Positions 33,658 to 42,445 of a stretch of 64,000 nt of DNA are shown piece after piece. The first letter of the stretch is position 1; the number at the start of each line of letters is the position of its first letter. The notes beneath the pieces are model-generated. The model was not told the origin of the DNA. It saw nothing but the letters and a program-made list of their open reading frames with translations, and did not search any database. Source of the stretch: Micavibrio_A sp041655955 (GTDB taxonomy: Bacteria > Pseudomonadota > Alphaproteobacteria > Micavibrionales > Micavibrionaceae); NCBI GenBank assembly GCA_041655955.1, contig JBBAEN010000001.1, positions 682,001 through 746,000 on the forward strand, written 5' to 3'. The translations under genes and the position numbers were made by a program.

Positions 33658-34376
33658 GAAACACCATCCATATCGTCCCGGTACTGAATGACAATTACGC
33701 CTATCTGGTCGAAGGTGACGGCGGGGACTGCATTGTCATCGATCCCGGAGATTCAGGCCCTGTCCTTGATTATATGCGCTCAAACGCACTGAAAGCGGTT
33801 GCCGTCGTCAACACGCACCATCACGGCGATCATACGGGCGGCAACAGTGATTTTTCCTGTCCCGTCCACGCGCCTGAAAAAGAGCTCTCAAAAATTCCGT
33901 CCGCGCATCACGGCATCAAAGACGGCGACATGCTCTCTCTTGCCGGAATTATAATGAAGGCGATCGAAACGCCCGGCCACACAAAAGGCCATTTGGTATT
34001 TTACATGGAGGCAACGCATGACGCGCCCCCTGCCCTCTTTGCCGGCGATACGCTTTTTTCCATGGGATGCGGCAGGCTCTTTGAAGGCAGCGCGGAAGAT
34101 ATGTTCGCAAGCCTCCAGCGCCTGAAAGAACTTCCGCCGGAAACGCGCATTTATTGCGGCCATGAATATACGCGCTCAAACGCGGAATTTGCCCTGTCTT
34201 TGGAGGCGGAGAATGAGGCGCTTAAAAAACGCGCCGAAGACGTTGCGGCCCTGCGGGCGCAGAATCTTCCCACTATTCCCGTTACGCTGGAAACGGAATT
34301 GCTGACAAATCCGTTTTTAAGGGCGGAAAGCGCGGCCCTCTTCGCAAAGCTTCGCGAACGGAAAGATAATTTTTAA
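33654..34376 (+). CDS. gloB: Hydroxyacylglutathione hydrolase (glyoxalase II)
   Basis: GloB hydrolyses S-D-lactoylglutathione to lactate and glutathione, the second glyoxalase step. The metallo-beta-lactamase motifs are all visible: NTHHHGDHTGGN, ETPGHTKGHLVFY, FAGDTLFSMGCGRLFEG and IYCGHEYTRSN. The length is 240 residues. It overlaps the preceding methyltransferase gene by 4 bp. Confidence 0.96.
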   Translation: MRNTIHIVPVLNDNYAYLVEGDGGDCIVIDPGDSGPVLDYMRSNALKAVAVVNTHHHGDHTGGNSDFSCPVHAPEKELSKIPSAHHGIKDGDMLSLAGIIMKAIETPGHTKGHLVFYMEATHDAPPALFAGDTLFSMGCGRLFEGSAEDMFASLQRLKELPPETRIYCGHEYTRSNAEFALSLEAENEALKKRAEDVAALRAQNLPTIPVTLETELLTNPFLRAESAALFAKLRERKDNF

Positions 34377-34427
34377 AATCCGCCGCCAATAGCCATCTAT
34401 TACAGTATCCGATAGAGAGCCCACGAT

Positions 34428-34452
34428 AAAAAAACGGCCCCGTCAGGGCCGC
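34428..34452 (-). terminator. Rho-independent terminator
   Basis: A CGGCCC/GGGCCG stem is followed on the minus strand by a long T-run (positions 34428-34434 are all A on the plus strand). It closes the hypothetical gene at 34484. Confidence 0.8.
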
Positions 34453-34483
34453 TCCTTCAGTCCCTTTTACAGGGAAGCGAAGA

Positions 34484-34882
34484 TCATCCTTCGCCGTTGC
34501 CGGTATTGTTATTGCCGCGCGTCTGGGGACGGCGGCCTCCGCGGCTTTGGACACGGCGCGGCTGGCGCGGCTGTTCCGCCCCGTCGCTTTCAAGCATGTT
34601 GAAGCCGCCATCGTCGCCGCTCCCCGCATCATCGCCTCCCCCTTCACCGCCGCGCTTTTTTTGCGATCTGTGCGGCGGGATGGGAAGCTGGCGCGAACCC
34701 ATGCGATCGCGCTCGCTAATAGCAATCTCTATCTCCACGCGCGCCAGAACACGGCGCACCTCATGCATGGAATCCATCAGACCTTCGCGCAGATCGGCGC
34801 TTGTTTGATCCTTCGCCCATCCTTCAAAATTCTTGATGAATGTAGCGGTCGACTCGCGCAATCTTTGTTCGATCTCGTCCAT
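34484..34882 (-). CDS. Hypothetical protein with Arg/Gly-rich tail
   Basis: The start MDEIEQRLRESTATFIKNFE was chosen because it opens on a clear helical domain of about 65 residues that ends EIAISERDRMG. The second half is Gly/Asp/Arg/Asn-rich and likely disordered, with RG and RQP patterns (GGRRPQTRGNN) reminiscent of RNA-binding tails. The length is 132 residues. Nothing like it is recognised by name. Confidence 0.7.
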   Translation of the reverse strand: MDEIEQRLRESTATFIKNFEGWAKDQTSADLREGLMDSMHEVRRVLARVEIEIAISERDRMGSRQLPIPPHRSQKKRGGEGGGDDAGSGDDGGFNMLESDGAEQPRQPRRVQSRGGRRPQTRGNNNTGNGEG

Positions 34883-34974
34883 AAATCCGGCCCTTTCTTG
34901 TACCCTTAAAAAATTAGACGCACACCATAGCCTTGCGGCTTTCCCAAGGCAAGGCATGTGTACCATATAATTGT

Positions 34975-35157
34975 TCAGCTTTTGAAAAAGGACGATGCGG
35001 CTGCGGCATAGGCTCTTTTCCTGGAAATTTCTGCCTCGGCCCTGATAATTTCCGCCTTCAGGCTTTCAACATAGGATTCAAGCTCGCTAACCGATAACCG
35101 CTCCAGATTTCTGGGCGCTTTTTGCTTGTCAGGGGCGGGAAAATCATCGTCAAACAT
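34975..35157 (-). CDS. DUF1192 family protein
   Basis: This small protein of 60 residues has the family core LERLSVSELESYVESLKAEI followed by a coiled coil and KRAYAAAASSFF. DUF1192 proteins are short, conserved in alphaproteobacteria and of unknown function. The upstream codons in the same frame look random. Confidence 0.85.
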   Translation of the reverse strand: MFDDDFPAPDKQKAPRNLERLSVSELESYVESLKAEIIRAEAEISRKRAYAAAASSFFKS

Positions 35158-35335
35158 GGGGGAAACCCTAGCAAAACCAGCCCTTGCAGCCAAGCTGTCA
35201 TTTTTCTTGCATTTCCGCCGCGCGCGAGTATATTTCCTCCCATTCCCCGGCATTTTTATTGAGTGTCAAACAGGTTGAAACGGATGGGGCGTTTTGGCGA
35301 TGAGAACCCATGCCTTTTTCAGATGGAGATAAAAA

Positions 35336-36043
35336 ATGAGCAAACCACAAGATGCACCGAAACTGTTGATGCCGATGGCAACAGCCGTGTGGTTCATTGA
35401 AAATACCGCCCTTGATTTTGAACAGATTGCCGATTTTACCGGCCTTCATAAAATCCAGATCGAAGCCATTGCCGATGAAGAAGTCGGCCGCGGGATTGTC
35501 GGCCGCGACCCCGTTAAGAATAACGAGCTGGCCCCGGAAGAGCTGGAAAAAGCCAAGGCGGATTCCTCCTACCGCATGAATATCCTGCGCCCGCGCAATG
35601 ATTTGCCGTCCGTCAAAATCCGCGCCAAAGGGCCGAAATATACGCCCGTTTCCAAGCGCTCCGATAAGCCGGACGCGATCGCATGGATTTTGAAAAACCA
35701 TCCGGAAATTTCAGACGCCCAAATCACCCGCCTTGTCGGGACGACAAAGCCGACCATTCAGGCCGTCCGCGACAGGACGCACCCGAACAGCACGAGCATG
35801 AAGCCGCGCCATCCGGCAGAGCTGGGGCTTTGCAGCTATCAGGAGCTGGAAAAAGCATCTGAAAAAGGCTTGCGCGCCCAAGGGAAAGACCCCGCAGCCG
35901 TCAAGGCCGAACGGCTTGCCGCGGAAGCCGAACGCAATGCCCCCCTTCCACAGGACGAAGATAATTCCCGCGAAGGAATCTTTGCCGGCTTTGACTTCTC
36001 CAACTTCATGTCCAACATGAACAAGGAAAATAAAGGCGAATAA
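35336..36043 (+). CDS. trcR: DUF1013 / TrcR-type cell-cycle regulator
   Basis: This protein of 235 residues matches the alphaproteobacterial DUF1013 family: KLLMPMATAVWFIENTALDF, then the segment ADFTGLHKIQIEAIADEEVG and an internal repeat of it, PEISDAQITRLVGTTKPTIQ, both resembling helix-turn-helix cores. TrcR is a regulator known from cell-cycle studies in related bacteria; that role here is from the family. A GGAGAT site stands before the ATG. A bidirectional-looking terminator follows. Confidence 0.9.
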   Translation: MSKPQDAPKLLMPMATAVWFIENTALDFEQIADFTGLHKIQIEAIADEEVGRGIVGRDPVKNNELAPEELEKAKADSSYRMNILRPRNDLPSVKIRAKGPKYTPVSKRSDKPDAIAWILKNHPEISDAQITRLVGTTKPTIQAVRDRTHPNSTSMKPRHPAELGLCSYQELEKASEKGLRAQGKDPAAVKAERLAAEAERNAPLPQDEDNSREGIFAGFDFSNFMSNMNKENKGE

Positions 36044-36066
36044 AAAGCGCCCCTTCGACAATAAAA

Positions 36067-36094
36067 AAGCCCCCGCCGCAAGACGGGGGCTTTT
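36067..36094. terminator. Bidirectional terminator between trcR and the glutathione transferase gene
   Basis: The stem AAGCCCCCG/CGGGGGCTT is flanked by an A-run on one side and TTTTCTTG on the other, so it can serve both converging genes. Confidence 0.85.
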
Positions 36095-36113
36095 CTTGTT
36101 CATGGGCGGTATT

Positions 36114-36740
36114 TTACGCCGCCGCTTTATACTCGATCGATTCCGCCGCCAGCGCCTTTTGATAAGACGGACGGGCGGAAATATTCTTTAATATCGCCTT
36201 GGTCTTAGGCCCGAATTGATAGGCCGCAGGATTCCAGTTCGCGATAGTGGTCAAAAGGAAATCGCCTGCGCTCGGCTCCGCGCCGCACAGATAATCACTG
36301 CCGGATTTTTCCAGCTCGCCCTCGACATAATCCCATAATTGCTGGATTTGCGCGCGCGCGGCTTTCAGCGCCGCTTCCTGCTGCTCTTGCGGCAGATTCG
36401 CCGAAATCCAGAAAGTGCGGCCATAGGCCGGATGCAAAGTCGCATTGCAGAACATCAGCCATTGCAGCGCCTGTGCGCGCTCAAAGCCCTTTTGCGGGAT
36501 AAGCTTGCCCACCTTGTCGCACAAATAGGCGATGATAGCGCCGCCCTCAATCATGACTTTGCCATCTTCGACAAGGCAAGGCACATTGCCGCGCGGATTG
36601 ATTTTAAGATATTCGGGCGATTTCAAGCCCTGCGCCCCCTGCTCCATCAGGTGGATTTCGGGGTTCAGTTCCAGCTCGTTCATGACGGCGTGAACCGCCA
36701 TCGAACAGCTTCCGGCCTTGGTGTAGAGTTCGTATGACAT
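36114..36740 (-). CDS. Glutathione S-transferase
   Basis: This protein of 208 residues has the GST thioredoxin-like N-terminus (ELYTKAGSCSMAVHAVMNEL, with a Ser/Cys near residue 10), the cis-Pro region RGNVPCLVEDGKVMIEGGAI and an all-helical C-terminus with SAGDFLLTTIANW. It probably conjugates or reduces substrates with glutathione. The specific class is not clear; it resembles the beta class found in proteobacteria. Confidence 0.93.
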   Translation of the reverse strand: MSYELYTKAGSCSMAVHAVMNELELNPEIHLMEQGAQGLKSPEYLKINPRGNVPCLVEDGKVMIEGGAIIAYLCDKVGKLIPQKGFERAQALQWLMFCNATLHPAYGRTFWISANLPQEQQEAALKAARAQIQQLWDYVEGELEKSGSDYLCGAEPSAGDFLLTTIANWNPAAYQFGPKTKAILKNISARPSYQKALAAESIEYKAAA

Positions 36741-36803
36741 AAAAATTCCTCCTGCGGATTAAGATGCTAACCAATTTAATCCGCCTTTCAAACTTTCAAG
36801 AGG

Positions 36804-37097
36804 CTAGCGGCAAATAGACTCGCATGGAACCCCGTCCTTGTCCCGATCCAGCCGGCGCAGCCCGCATTGCGTCAGATAAAAACGCGCTTCGGCGCAGCTG
36901 GACATTTGCGCGCATTTTGTTTTGCCGCCACAAACGAAACCGCGCTCCGCAGCGGGGCGGCCTTCCAGCGGCGCGGGCTTGATATGGCCGCGGGTACTCC
37001 CGCCCCGCGGCGCTTCGCTATCCTGCCCCGACACGCTTTGCGGGCAAAGGAGGATGAGCGAAAACAGGCAAAGCCCAAGAGTGCGAAAATAATACAT
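36804..37097 (-). CDS. Secreted Excalibur-domain protein
   Basis: A signal peptide (MYYFRTLGLCLFSLILLCPQ) leads into a Gly/Arg-rich linker and a C-terminal Excalibur domain of about 45 residues, with CGGKTKCAQMSSCAEARFYL and DRDKDGVPCESIC. The DxDxDG loop with flanking cysteines is a likely calcium site. The protein has 97 residues and is probably periplasmic or surface-bound. It is divergent from uvrA. Confidence 0.88.
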   Translation of the reverse strand: MYYFRTLGLCLFSLILLCPQSVSGQDSEAPRGGSTRGHIKPAPLEGRPAAERGFVCGGKTKCAQMSSCAEARFYLTQCGLRRLDRDKDGVPCESICR

Positions 37098-37223
37098 AAC
37101 CGGACATTATCACGGCCCCCGCCCGCACCAAACGCTTTCCGCCCAAACCATTGAATTTCTCCCTTGCGCCGCCATATCAAGCCATACTATAAGAACAGGG
37201 CAAAAGGAACAAAGTAAGAACAC

Positions 37224-40076
37224 ATGCTCAAAACCATCTCCGTCCGCGGCGCGCGGGAACATAATCTCAAGAACGTCAACATAGATATTCCGCGCGACAA
37301 GCTTGTGGTCATCACGGGGCTGTCGGGGTCGGGGAAATCATCGCTGGCGTTCGATACGATCTATGCCGAAGGGCAGCGCCGCTATGTCGAGTCGCTCTCC
37401 GCCTATGCGCGCCAGTTTTTAGAGATGATGCAAAAGCCCGACGTCGATTCCATCGAAGGGCTGTCCCCCGCCATTTCCATCGAACAAAAGACGACATCGA
37501 AAAATCCGCGCTCGACGGTCGGGACGGTCACCGAAATCCATGACTATATGCGCCTTCTCTGGGCGCGGGTCGGGATTCCCTATTCGCCCGCGACGGGGCT
37601 GCCGATTGAATCGCAGAGCGCTTCGCAAATTGTCGATCGCATCATGGAGATGCCGGAAGGCACCAAGCTTCTTATCCTCGCCCCGGTCGTGCGCGGGCGC
37701 AAAGGCGAATACAGGAAGGAATTCAAGGAATATCAGGCGAAAGGATTCCAGCGCGTCAAAATCAACGGCGAAATTTATGAGGTTGACGAAACCCCGGCGC
37801 TGAACAAAAAGCTCAAACATAATATCTCCGTCGTTGTGGACAGGATCGTCGTGCGCGGTGATCTCGGCAACAGGCTGGCCGATTCCGTGGAAACCGCGCT
37901 GCGCCTCGCCGACGGGCTTATCATCGCCGAAGAAGCGGATACGGGCAAAGAACATCTCTTCAGCGAAAAATTCGCCTGCCCAGTATCCGGCTTTACCATC
38001 CCTGAAATCGAGCCGCGCCTTTTTTCCTTCAACTCCCCGCACGGGGCCTGCCCGGCCTGCGACGGGCTTGGCGAAGTCCTGACTTTCGATGAAAAACTCG
38101 CCGTACCGGATGAAGCATTATCCATCGGGGACGGCGCCGTCGCCGCATGGTCTAAAAGCTTTTCGCGTTATTACATGCAAACGCTCGAAGCCGTCGTCAA
38201 GGATATGGGCGGCAAGATGAATACGCCATGGAACAAGCTGAAACAGGACGTTCGCGACGCTGTCCTTTACGGCACGGAACATGAAATAACCTTCATCTAT
38301 GACGACGGAAGCCGCACCTATAAAACCACCAAGCCGTTTGAAGGCGTCCTTCCCAATCTCGAACGCCGGATGCTGGAAACGGAATCCCAGTCCGTGCGCG
38401 AGGATTTATCGCAGTACCAGATGTCGCTGCCCTGCGACGCTTGCGGCGGCTACCGCCTGAAACCCGAAGCAAAGGCCGTGAAGATCACCGGAAAACATAT
38501 CGGCGAAGCCTCCGGGATGAGCATCGAGGACGCACAAAACTGGTTTGCGTCCATTCATAAGAAGCTCGACAAACAAAGACAGCAGGTCGCCGAAAAGATT
38601 TTGAAGGAAATCAACGACCGGCTGAATTTCCTGATGAATGTCGGGCTTGATTACCTTACCCTTTCCCGCTCTTCCGCTACTCTTTCCGGCGGCGAGAGCC
38701 AGCGCATCCGGCTCGCCAGCCAGATCGGCTCCGGCCTTACGGGTGTTTTATATGTGCTGGATGAACCATCCATCGGCCTGCATCAAAAAGACAATAACCG
38801 CCTGCTTGATACGCTCAAACATCTGCGCGACATCGGCAATACCGTCCTGGTCGTGGAACATGACGAAGACGCTATCCGCCTCGCCGACCACCTCATCGAT
38901 ATGGGCCCCGGCGCGGGCGTACATGGCGGCACAGTGATCGCCGAAGGCCCGCCGAAGGAAGTCTTCAAGAATAAAAAATCCCTGACCGCGAAATACATGA
39001 CCGGCGAACTTGAAGTCCCGATCCCCCATGTGAGGCGGAAGGGCAGGAAAGGCCACACATTGAAGCTTTCGGGGGCGACCGGCAACAATCTTAAAAACAT
39101 CACGGCGGACATTCCGCTCGGCACCTTTACATGCGTGACGGGCGTTTCGGGTTCCGGTAAATCCACCTTCACCATCGACACGCTCTACCGCGCCGTAAGC
39201 CAGAAACTCATGGGCAGCCGCGCATATCCGCTTCCCTATAAAAAGCTCGAAGGAATCGAGCATCTCGACAAGGTTATCGACATCGACCAGTCCCCTATCG
39301 GGCGGACGCCGCGCTCAAACCCCGCAACCTATACGGGCGCGTTCACGCCGATCCGCGAGTGGTTCGCGGGGTTGCCGGAATCCAAGGCGCGCGGTTACGG
39401 GCCGGGGCGTTTTTCCTTCAACGTCAAGGGCGGGCGCTGTGAAACTTGCGAAGGCGACGGTGTCATCAAGATCGAAATGCACTTCCTGCCCGATGTCTAT
39501 GTCACTTGCGAAGCCTGCAAGGGCAAGCGCTATAACCGCGAAACGCTGGAAGTAAAATTCAAGGATAAGTCCATCGCCGACATTCTCGCCATGACGATCG
39601 AGGACGCGGCGGAATTCTTCAAGGCCGTCCCGACCATCCGCCGCACGATGGAAACTTTGTGCGAAGTCGGCCTCGGCTATATCAAGGTCGGCCAGCCCGC
39701 CACGACGCTTTCGGGCGGGGAGGCGCAGCGCGTGAAACTGTCAAAGGAGCTTTCCAAACGCTCGACGGGCAAGACTCTCTATATCCTCGACGAACCCACG
39801 ACGGGCCTGCATTTTGAAGATGTGCGCAAATTGCTGGAAGTGCTGCACAGGCTGGTCGATCAGGGCAACACGGTCATCGTTATCGAACATAATCTGGAGG
39901 TCATCAAAACCGCCGACTGGATTATAGATATCGGCCCCGACGGCGGGCATAAGGGCGGCCTGATTATCGCGCGCGGAACGCCGGAAGAAATATGCAAGGT
40001 TCCGGAAAGCTATACGGGCCATTACCTGAAGCCTATCTTGAAAAAGGCCCCCGCGGCGAAAATCGCGGCGGAGTGA
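37224..40076 (+). CDS. uvrA: Excinuclease ABC subunit A
   Basis: UvrA is the DNA-damage sensor of nucleotide excision repair. The 950 residues carry two ABC ATPase halves: Walker A GLSGSGKSSLAFDTIYAEG and GVSGSGKSTFTIDTLYRA, signature motifs LSGGESQRIRLASQIGS and LSGGEAQRVKLSKEL, and two Cys-based zinc modules (CPVSGF with CPACDGLG, and CETCEGDG with CEACKGKRYN). It is alone, with no other repair genes adjacent. Confidence 0.98.
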   Translation: MLKTISVRGAREHNLKNVNIDIPRDKLVVITGLSGSGKSSLAFDTIYAEGQRRYVESLSAYARQFLEMMQKPDVDSIEGLSPAISIEQKTTSKNPRSTVGTVTEIHDYMRLLWARVGIPYSPATGLPIESQSASQIVDRIMEMPEGTKLLILAPVVRGRKGEYRKEFKEYQAKGFQRVKINGEIYEVDETPALNKKLKHNISVVVDRIVVRGDLGNRLADSVETALRLADGLIIAEEADTGKEHLFSEKFACPVSGFTIPEIEPRLFSFNSPHGACPACDGLGEVLTFDEKLAVPDEALSIGDGAVAAWSKSFSRYYMQTLEAVVKDMGGKMNTPWNKLKQDVRDAVLYGTEHEITFIYDDGSRTYKTTKPFEGVLPNLERRMLETESQSVREDLSQYQMSLPCDACGGYRLKPEAKAVKITGKHIGEASGMSIEDAQNWFASIHKKLDKQRQQVAEKILKEINDRLNFLMNVGLDYLTLSRSSATLSGGESQRIRLASQIGSGLTGVLYVLDEPSIGLHQKDNNRLLDTLKHLRDIGNTVLVVEHDEDAIRLADHLIDMGPGAGVHGGTVIAEGPPKEVFKNKKSLTAKYMTGELEVPIPHVRRKGRKGHTLKLSGATGNNLKNITADIPLGTFTCVTGVSGSGKSTFTIDTLYRAVSQKLMGSRAYPLPYKKLEGIEHLDKVIDIDQSPIGRTPRSNPATYTGAFTPIREWFAGLPESKARGYGPGRFSFNVKGGRCETCEGDGVIKIEMHFLPDVYVTCEACKGKRYNRETLEVKFKDKSIADILAMTIEDAAEFFKAVPTIRRTMETLCEVGLGYIKVGQPATTLSGGEAQRVKLSKELSKRSTGKTLYILDEPTTGLHFEDVRKLLEVLHRLVDQGNTVIVIEHNLEVIKTADWIIDIGPDGGHKGGLIIARGTPEEICKVPESYTGHYLKPILKKAPAAKIAAE

Positions 40077-40097
40077 GGGCGCTTAAGGCAAGAACGC

Positions 40098-40838
40098 TCA
40101 AGGCGCAGAAAAGACCGGCTCCATCACCTTGTAATCCCCGTCTTTGACGCTGTATTTGCCGACCTCTTTCACATCCGTGATTTTGCGCGCCCATAAGCGT
40201 GATACATCCGCCCCCACTTCGGATTCCATCAATGACAGCATGGCGGCGCCGCGATTGAGCGGCAGATCCGGCCCCTCTTGCGCCACATAATCCACCAGCG
40301 CATTTTGCGTTGCGATAATGCTGTCACGGGCAAAACTGGCGTCCATATGGTTTTTTGCGCCTATAATTTCCCCGCATGCCTGTAGGTAATCGGCGATGAT
40401 GGGAAGGTCGCAGATAGTTTCATCCTCACGCAGAACGCGCAGGCGCATTTCTTCCGCCAGCAAAACCGCCGCGGCCCGTGCCGTGGCCGATGACGGATTT
40501 CTGGCATACATGCTCCATAGCTCAAGATCCAAAACGCCCGGATAGCTGGCCAGAGCGTTTTCAAATGAAATATGCTGACGCTCAAGAAATGAAACGACCT
40601 CAAGCGGGCTTGTAAAATCATGCGGATCGTCAATAAGCTTGTGAATGATCCTGCTTGCATCATCTTCAAAATGGCCGGAATTTTTATGCATCGCGCTATA
40701 GGCCTGCATAACGGCTATATCGGCTTTTTTCGCCGCCAGCAGGAACGGGGCAAAACGCGCCTCCGCCCTCGCCTGCGGGTCCATTTCGAGAAAATCCATA
40801 ATCCCTGTAAGCATTTCGTCAAAAATATCGCTGCCCAT
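40098..40838 (-). CDS. Hypothetical all-helical protein
   Basis: This protein of about 246 residues has no signal peptide and is rich in Ala, Leu, Asp and Glu. It appears all-helical, with no catalytic motif I can name. The ATG at 40838 follows GGAG at good spacing; other in-frame starts at 40850 and 40934 exist. Codon use is like its neighbours. It is convergent with uvrA. Confidence 0.65.
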   Translation of the reverse strand: MGSDIFDEMLTGIMDFLEMDPQARAEARFAPFLLAAKKADIAVMQAYSAMHKNSGHFEDDASRIIHKLIDDPHDFTSPLEVVSFLERQHISFENALASYPGVLDLELWSMYARNPSSATARAAAVLLAEEMRLRVLREDETICDLPIIADYLQACGEIIGAKNHMDASFARDSIIATQNALVDYVAQEGPDLPLNRGAAMLSLMESEVGADVSRLWARKITDVKEVGKYSVKDGDYKVMEPVFSAP

Positions 40839-41000
40839 ACCCTGCTCCATCCATTTACCCGACGATGGCTGACAATTACATTTAAAGTTATGGAAATGCA
40901 AGGCATTTAACCAGTTCAGACAAGAAAAACACACTCCCGCCGGGAATAAGAGCGGGAGCGTGCCTCATGTCAGAAGAAAATACAGCCTACGCGAAAACTT

Positions 41001-41483
41001 CTAATACCGCCCATGTCCCTGCCCGCGGCCGCGATGATTGGCAGGACGGTGATGGTTCTTGTGACCGCTCCAATTCCTGCGATTATCATGGCGTACATAA
41101 TGGCTGCTTTTACTCCGGCTATTATGGTGCCAGACAAAAGCCGGCTGGCTGCGGTAAACCACCCTTGGCGATGAATAATAAACCACGCGCGGCGGCGTGA
41201 TATAGCGCGTGTTATCGCGGATCACATAGGTTACGTCACTTGCCTGCGGCGGAATATCGTTCGCCAGCCCTTCACCCACGATCATCCAGTCGCCATTAGG
41301 TTGCAGGCAGGCGCGGCCATAAGCCTGCTCCATACGCCCGCCAATATGTATAGTGCGCGTATATTCGCGGCAATAATCAGTGGCATAGCCATAGAGATTG
41401 GCATTGGCTTTGCCCGGCATGAAAGTTCCGGCAGCTATCAGCACTCCCAGCGCCGTAAGCGCACCCTTCATAAATCCCGGCAT
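41001..41483 (-). CDS. Secreted protein with surface-antigen-like domain
   Basis: A hydrophobic N-terminus (MPGFMKGALTALGVLIAAGT) leads to a domain with the pattern YCREYTRTIHIGGRMEQAYG and GRACLQPNGDWMIV, as in the 17-kDa surface antigen family of Rickettsiales and other alphaproteobacteria. The last 60 residues are His/Arg/Asn-rich (HKNHHRPANHRGRG) and may bind metal or nucleic acid. The length is 160 residues. Function unknown. Confidence 0.78.
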   Translation of the reverse strand: MPGFMKGALTALGVLIAAGTFMPGKANANLYGYATDYCREYTRTIHIGGRMEQAYGRACLQPNGDWMIVGEGLANDIPPQASDVTYVIRDNTRYITPPRVVYYSSPRVVYRSQPAFVWHHNSRSKSSHYVRHDNRRNWSGHKNHHRPANHRGRGQGHGRY

Positions 41484-41602
41484 TTTTATCTCCGTCTGGT
41501 TTCTGTCTTCTCAGTTATTTTACGGGGGCCGTGCCGGAATCCTTCGCGAGATTACGGGCGTTTCCCAAGATATGAACCGCCACAATAAAGAGGAGGAGAT
41601 CC

Positions 41603-41740
41603 ATGATTGCATTGATTACGGCAAACAGGCTCTGGAACATTAACAGGCAAGCCACCCTGCCGCCCGAAAAAGGGCATGGATTTTTAAATTTCAATCGTGT
41701 AAGGGATTATCTCTATTCCAGACCCGTGCGGGTGTGGTGA
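41603..41740 (+). CDS. Possible 45-residue ORF with a strong ribosome site, overlapping a tRNA gene
   Basis: The ATG at 41603 follows GAGGAGGAG at ideal spacing. The frame begins MIALITANRLWNINRQATLP and its last codons lie inside the tRNA-Leu gene. Overlap with a tRNA argues against expression, and the peptide matches no family. It is listed because its ribosome site is better than chance. Confidence 0.25.
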   Translation: MIALITANRLWNINRQATLPPEKGHGFLNFNRVRDYLYSRPVRVW

Positions 41741-41814
41741 AACAGGTAGACGCGCCAGACTCAAAATCTGGTATTCGAAAGAATGTGCCGGTTCGAGTCC
41801 GGCCACCCGCACCA
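41728..41814 (+). tRNA. tRNA-Leu (anticodon CAA)
   Basis: A full cloverleaf is visible. The acceptor stem is GCGGGTG/CACCCGC, with the CCA end encoded. The anticodon loop CTCAAAA sits in a CAGA/TCTG stem and gives anticodon CAA. A long variable arm fits the leucine class, and the T-loop reads TTCGAGT. The length is 87 nt. Confidence 0.95.
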
Positions 41815-42010
41815 TCTCCACGGCACGCAAAATCCCCCGCCAACACCGCAAACCGCATCGTTTTCCGGCGCGCTACCCCCGCATATCCGTTCATAATCGG
41901 GGTAAAGGGATCACCGGGCCGGAAGGCCCAACTGTACCCACCCGCATTTCAAGCACGTTTAAATTAAATTATTTCAGTTAGTTGCGGGGAAGCAGCACTG
42001 TTCAAAACCG

Positions 42011-42129
42011 TTCCTTTTTGAACGGTACTCTATTTACAGTATAGCGCGTCTTTTTAGGATTTTCTCCCCTTAATTTCATTGAACAAATCGCTTCCGCCTT
42101 TCTCTGCACTCCAACGGTTCAAAAAGGAA
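42011..42129. promoter_or_regulatory. Cassette B leader: promoter and paired 13-bp inverted sites
   Basis: The -35 box TTGAAC (42018-42023) and -10 box TATAGC (42040-42045) are 16 bp apart, as in cassette A. The 13-mer TTCCTTTTTGAAC (42011-42023) and its reverse complement GTTCAAAAAGGAA (42117-42129) are both kept. The first site also forms a local perfect hairpin ACCGTTC/GAACGGT, with a 6-nt loop, which cassette A lacks. Confidence 0.6.
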
Positions 42130-42145
42130 GGATTTGGAGCGCCCG

Positions 42146-42445
42146 TTGGAATCAAGCCTTTATAGGATTTTATTTATATTTATTGCGGCCTTTGCATTGG
42201 CGGCCTGCTCCGCAAAACCCGCCACACCCGAAGCAGATATGGCCGAACTGGTGTTCATCAGCGCGGGCGAAACAAAGACAATCAACCGCCACGGGCGCTG
42301 CATCATCCATGAAGATTTAAGCACGGCGGGCTCCCATGAGGGCTATTATGTCGCCACGAACAAGCCAGTCTGGCTTGCTCTCGGTCTTGGCGATTATCGC
42401 GACCAGAACGGCGAAGCCGTCATCCGCATGAGCGAGTGTCCATGA
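42146..42445 (+). CDS. Small lipoprotein, cassette B (TTG start)
   Basis: This protein has 99 residues, the same length as the cassette A copy, with a TTG start at the same place after GGAG. The lipobox LAAC is near residue 21 and the mature part has AGETKTINRHGRCIIHED and ends RMSECP. Most differences from copy A are in one loop and near the end. The stop codon overlaps the next gene by 4 bp (ATGA). It lies between two tRNA genes. Confidence 0.82.
   Translation: MESSLYRILFIFIAAFALAACSAKPATPEADMAELVFISAGETKTINRHGRCIIHEDLSTAGSHEGYYVATNKPVWLALGLGDYRDQNGEAVIRMSECP

Noticed and set aside
41572..41643. 23-codon frame MNRHNKEEEIHDCIDYGKQA just before tRNA-Leu
   Set aside because: It is too short, has no ribosome site and overlaps the better-supported ORF at 41603.
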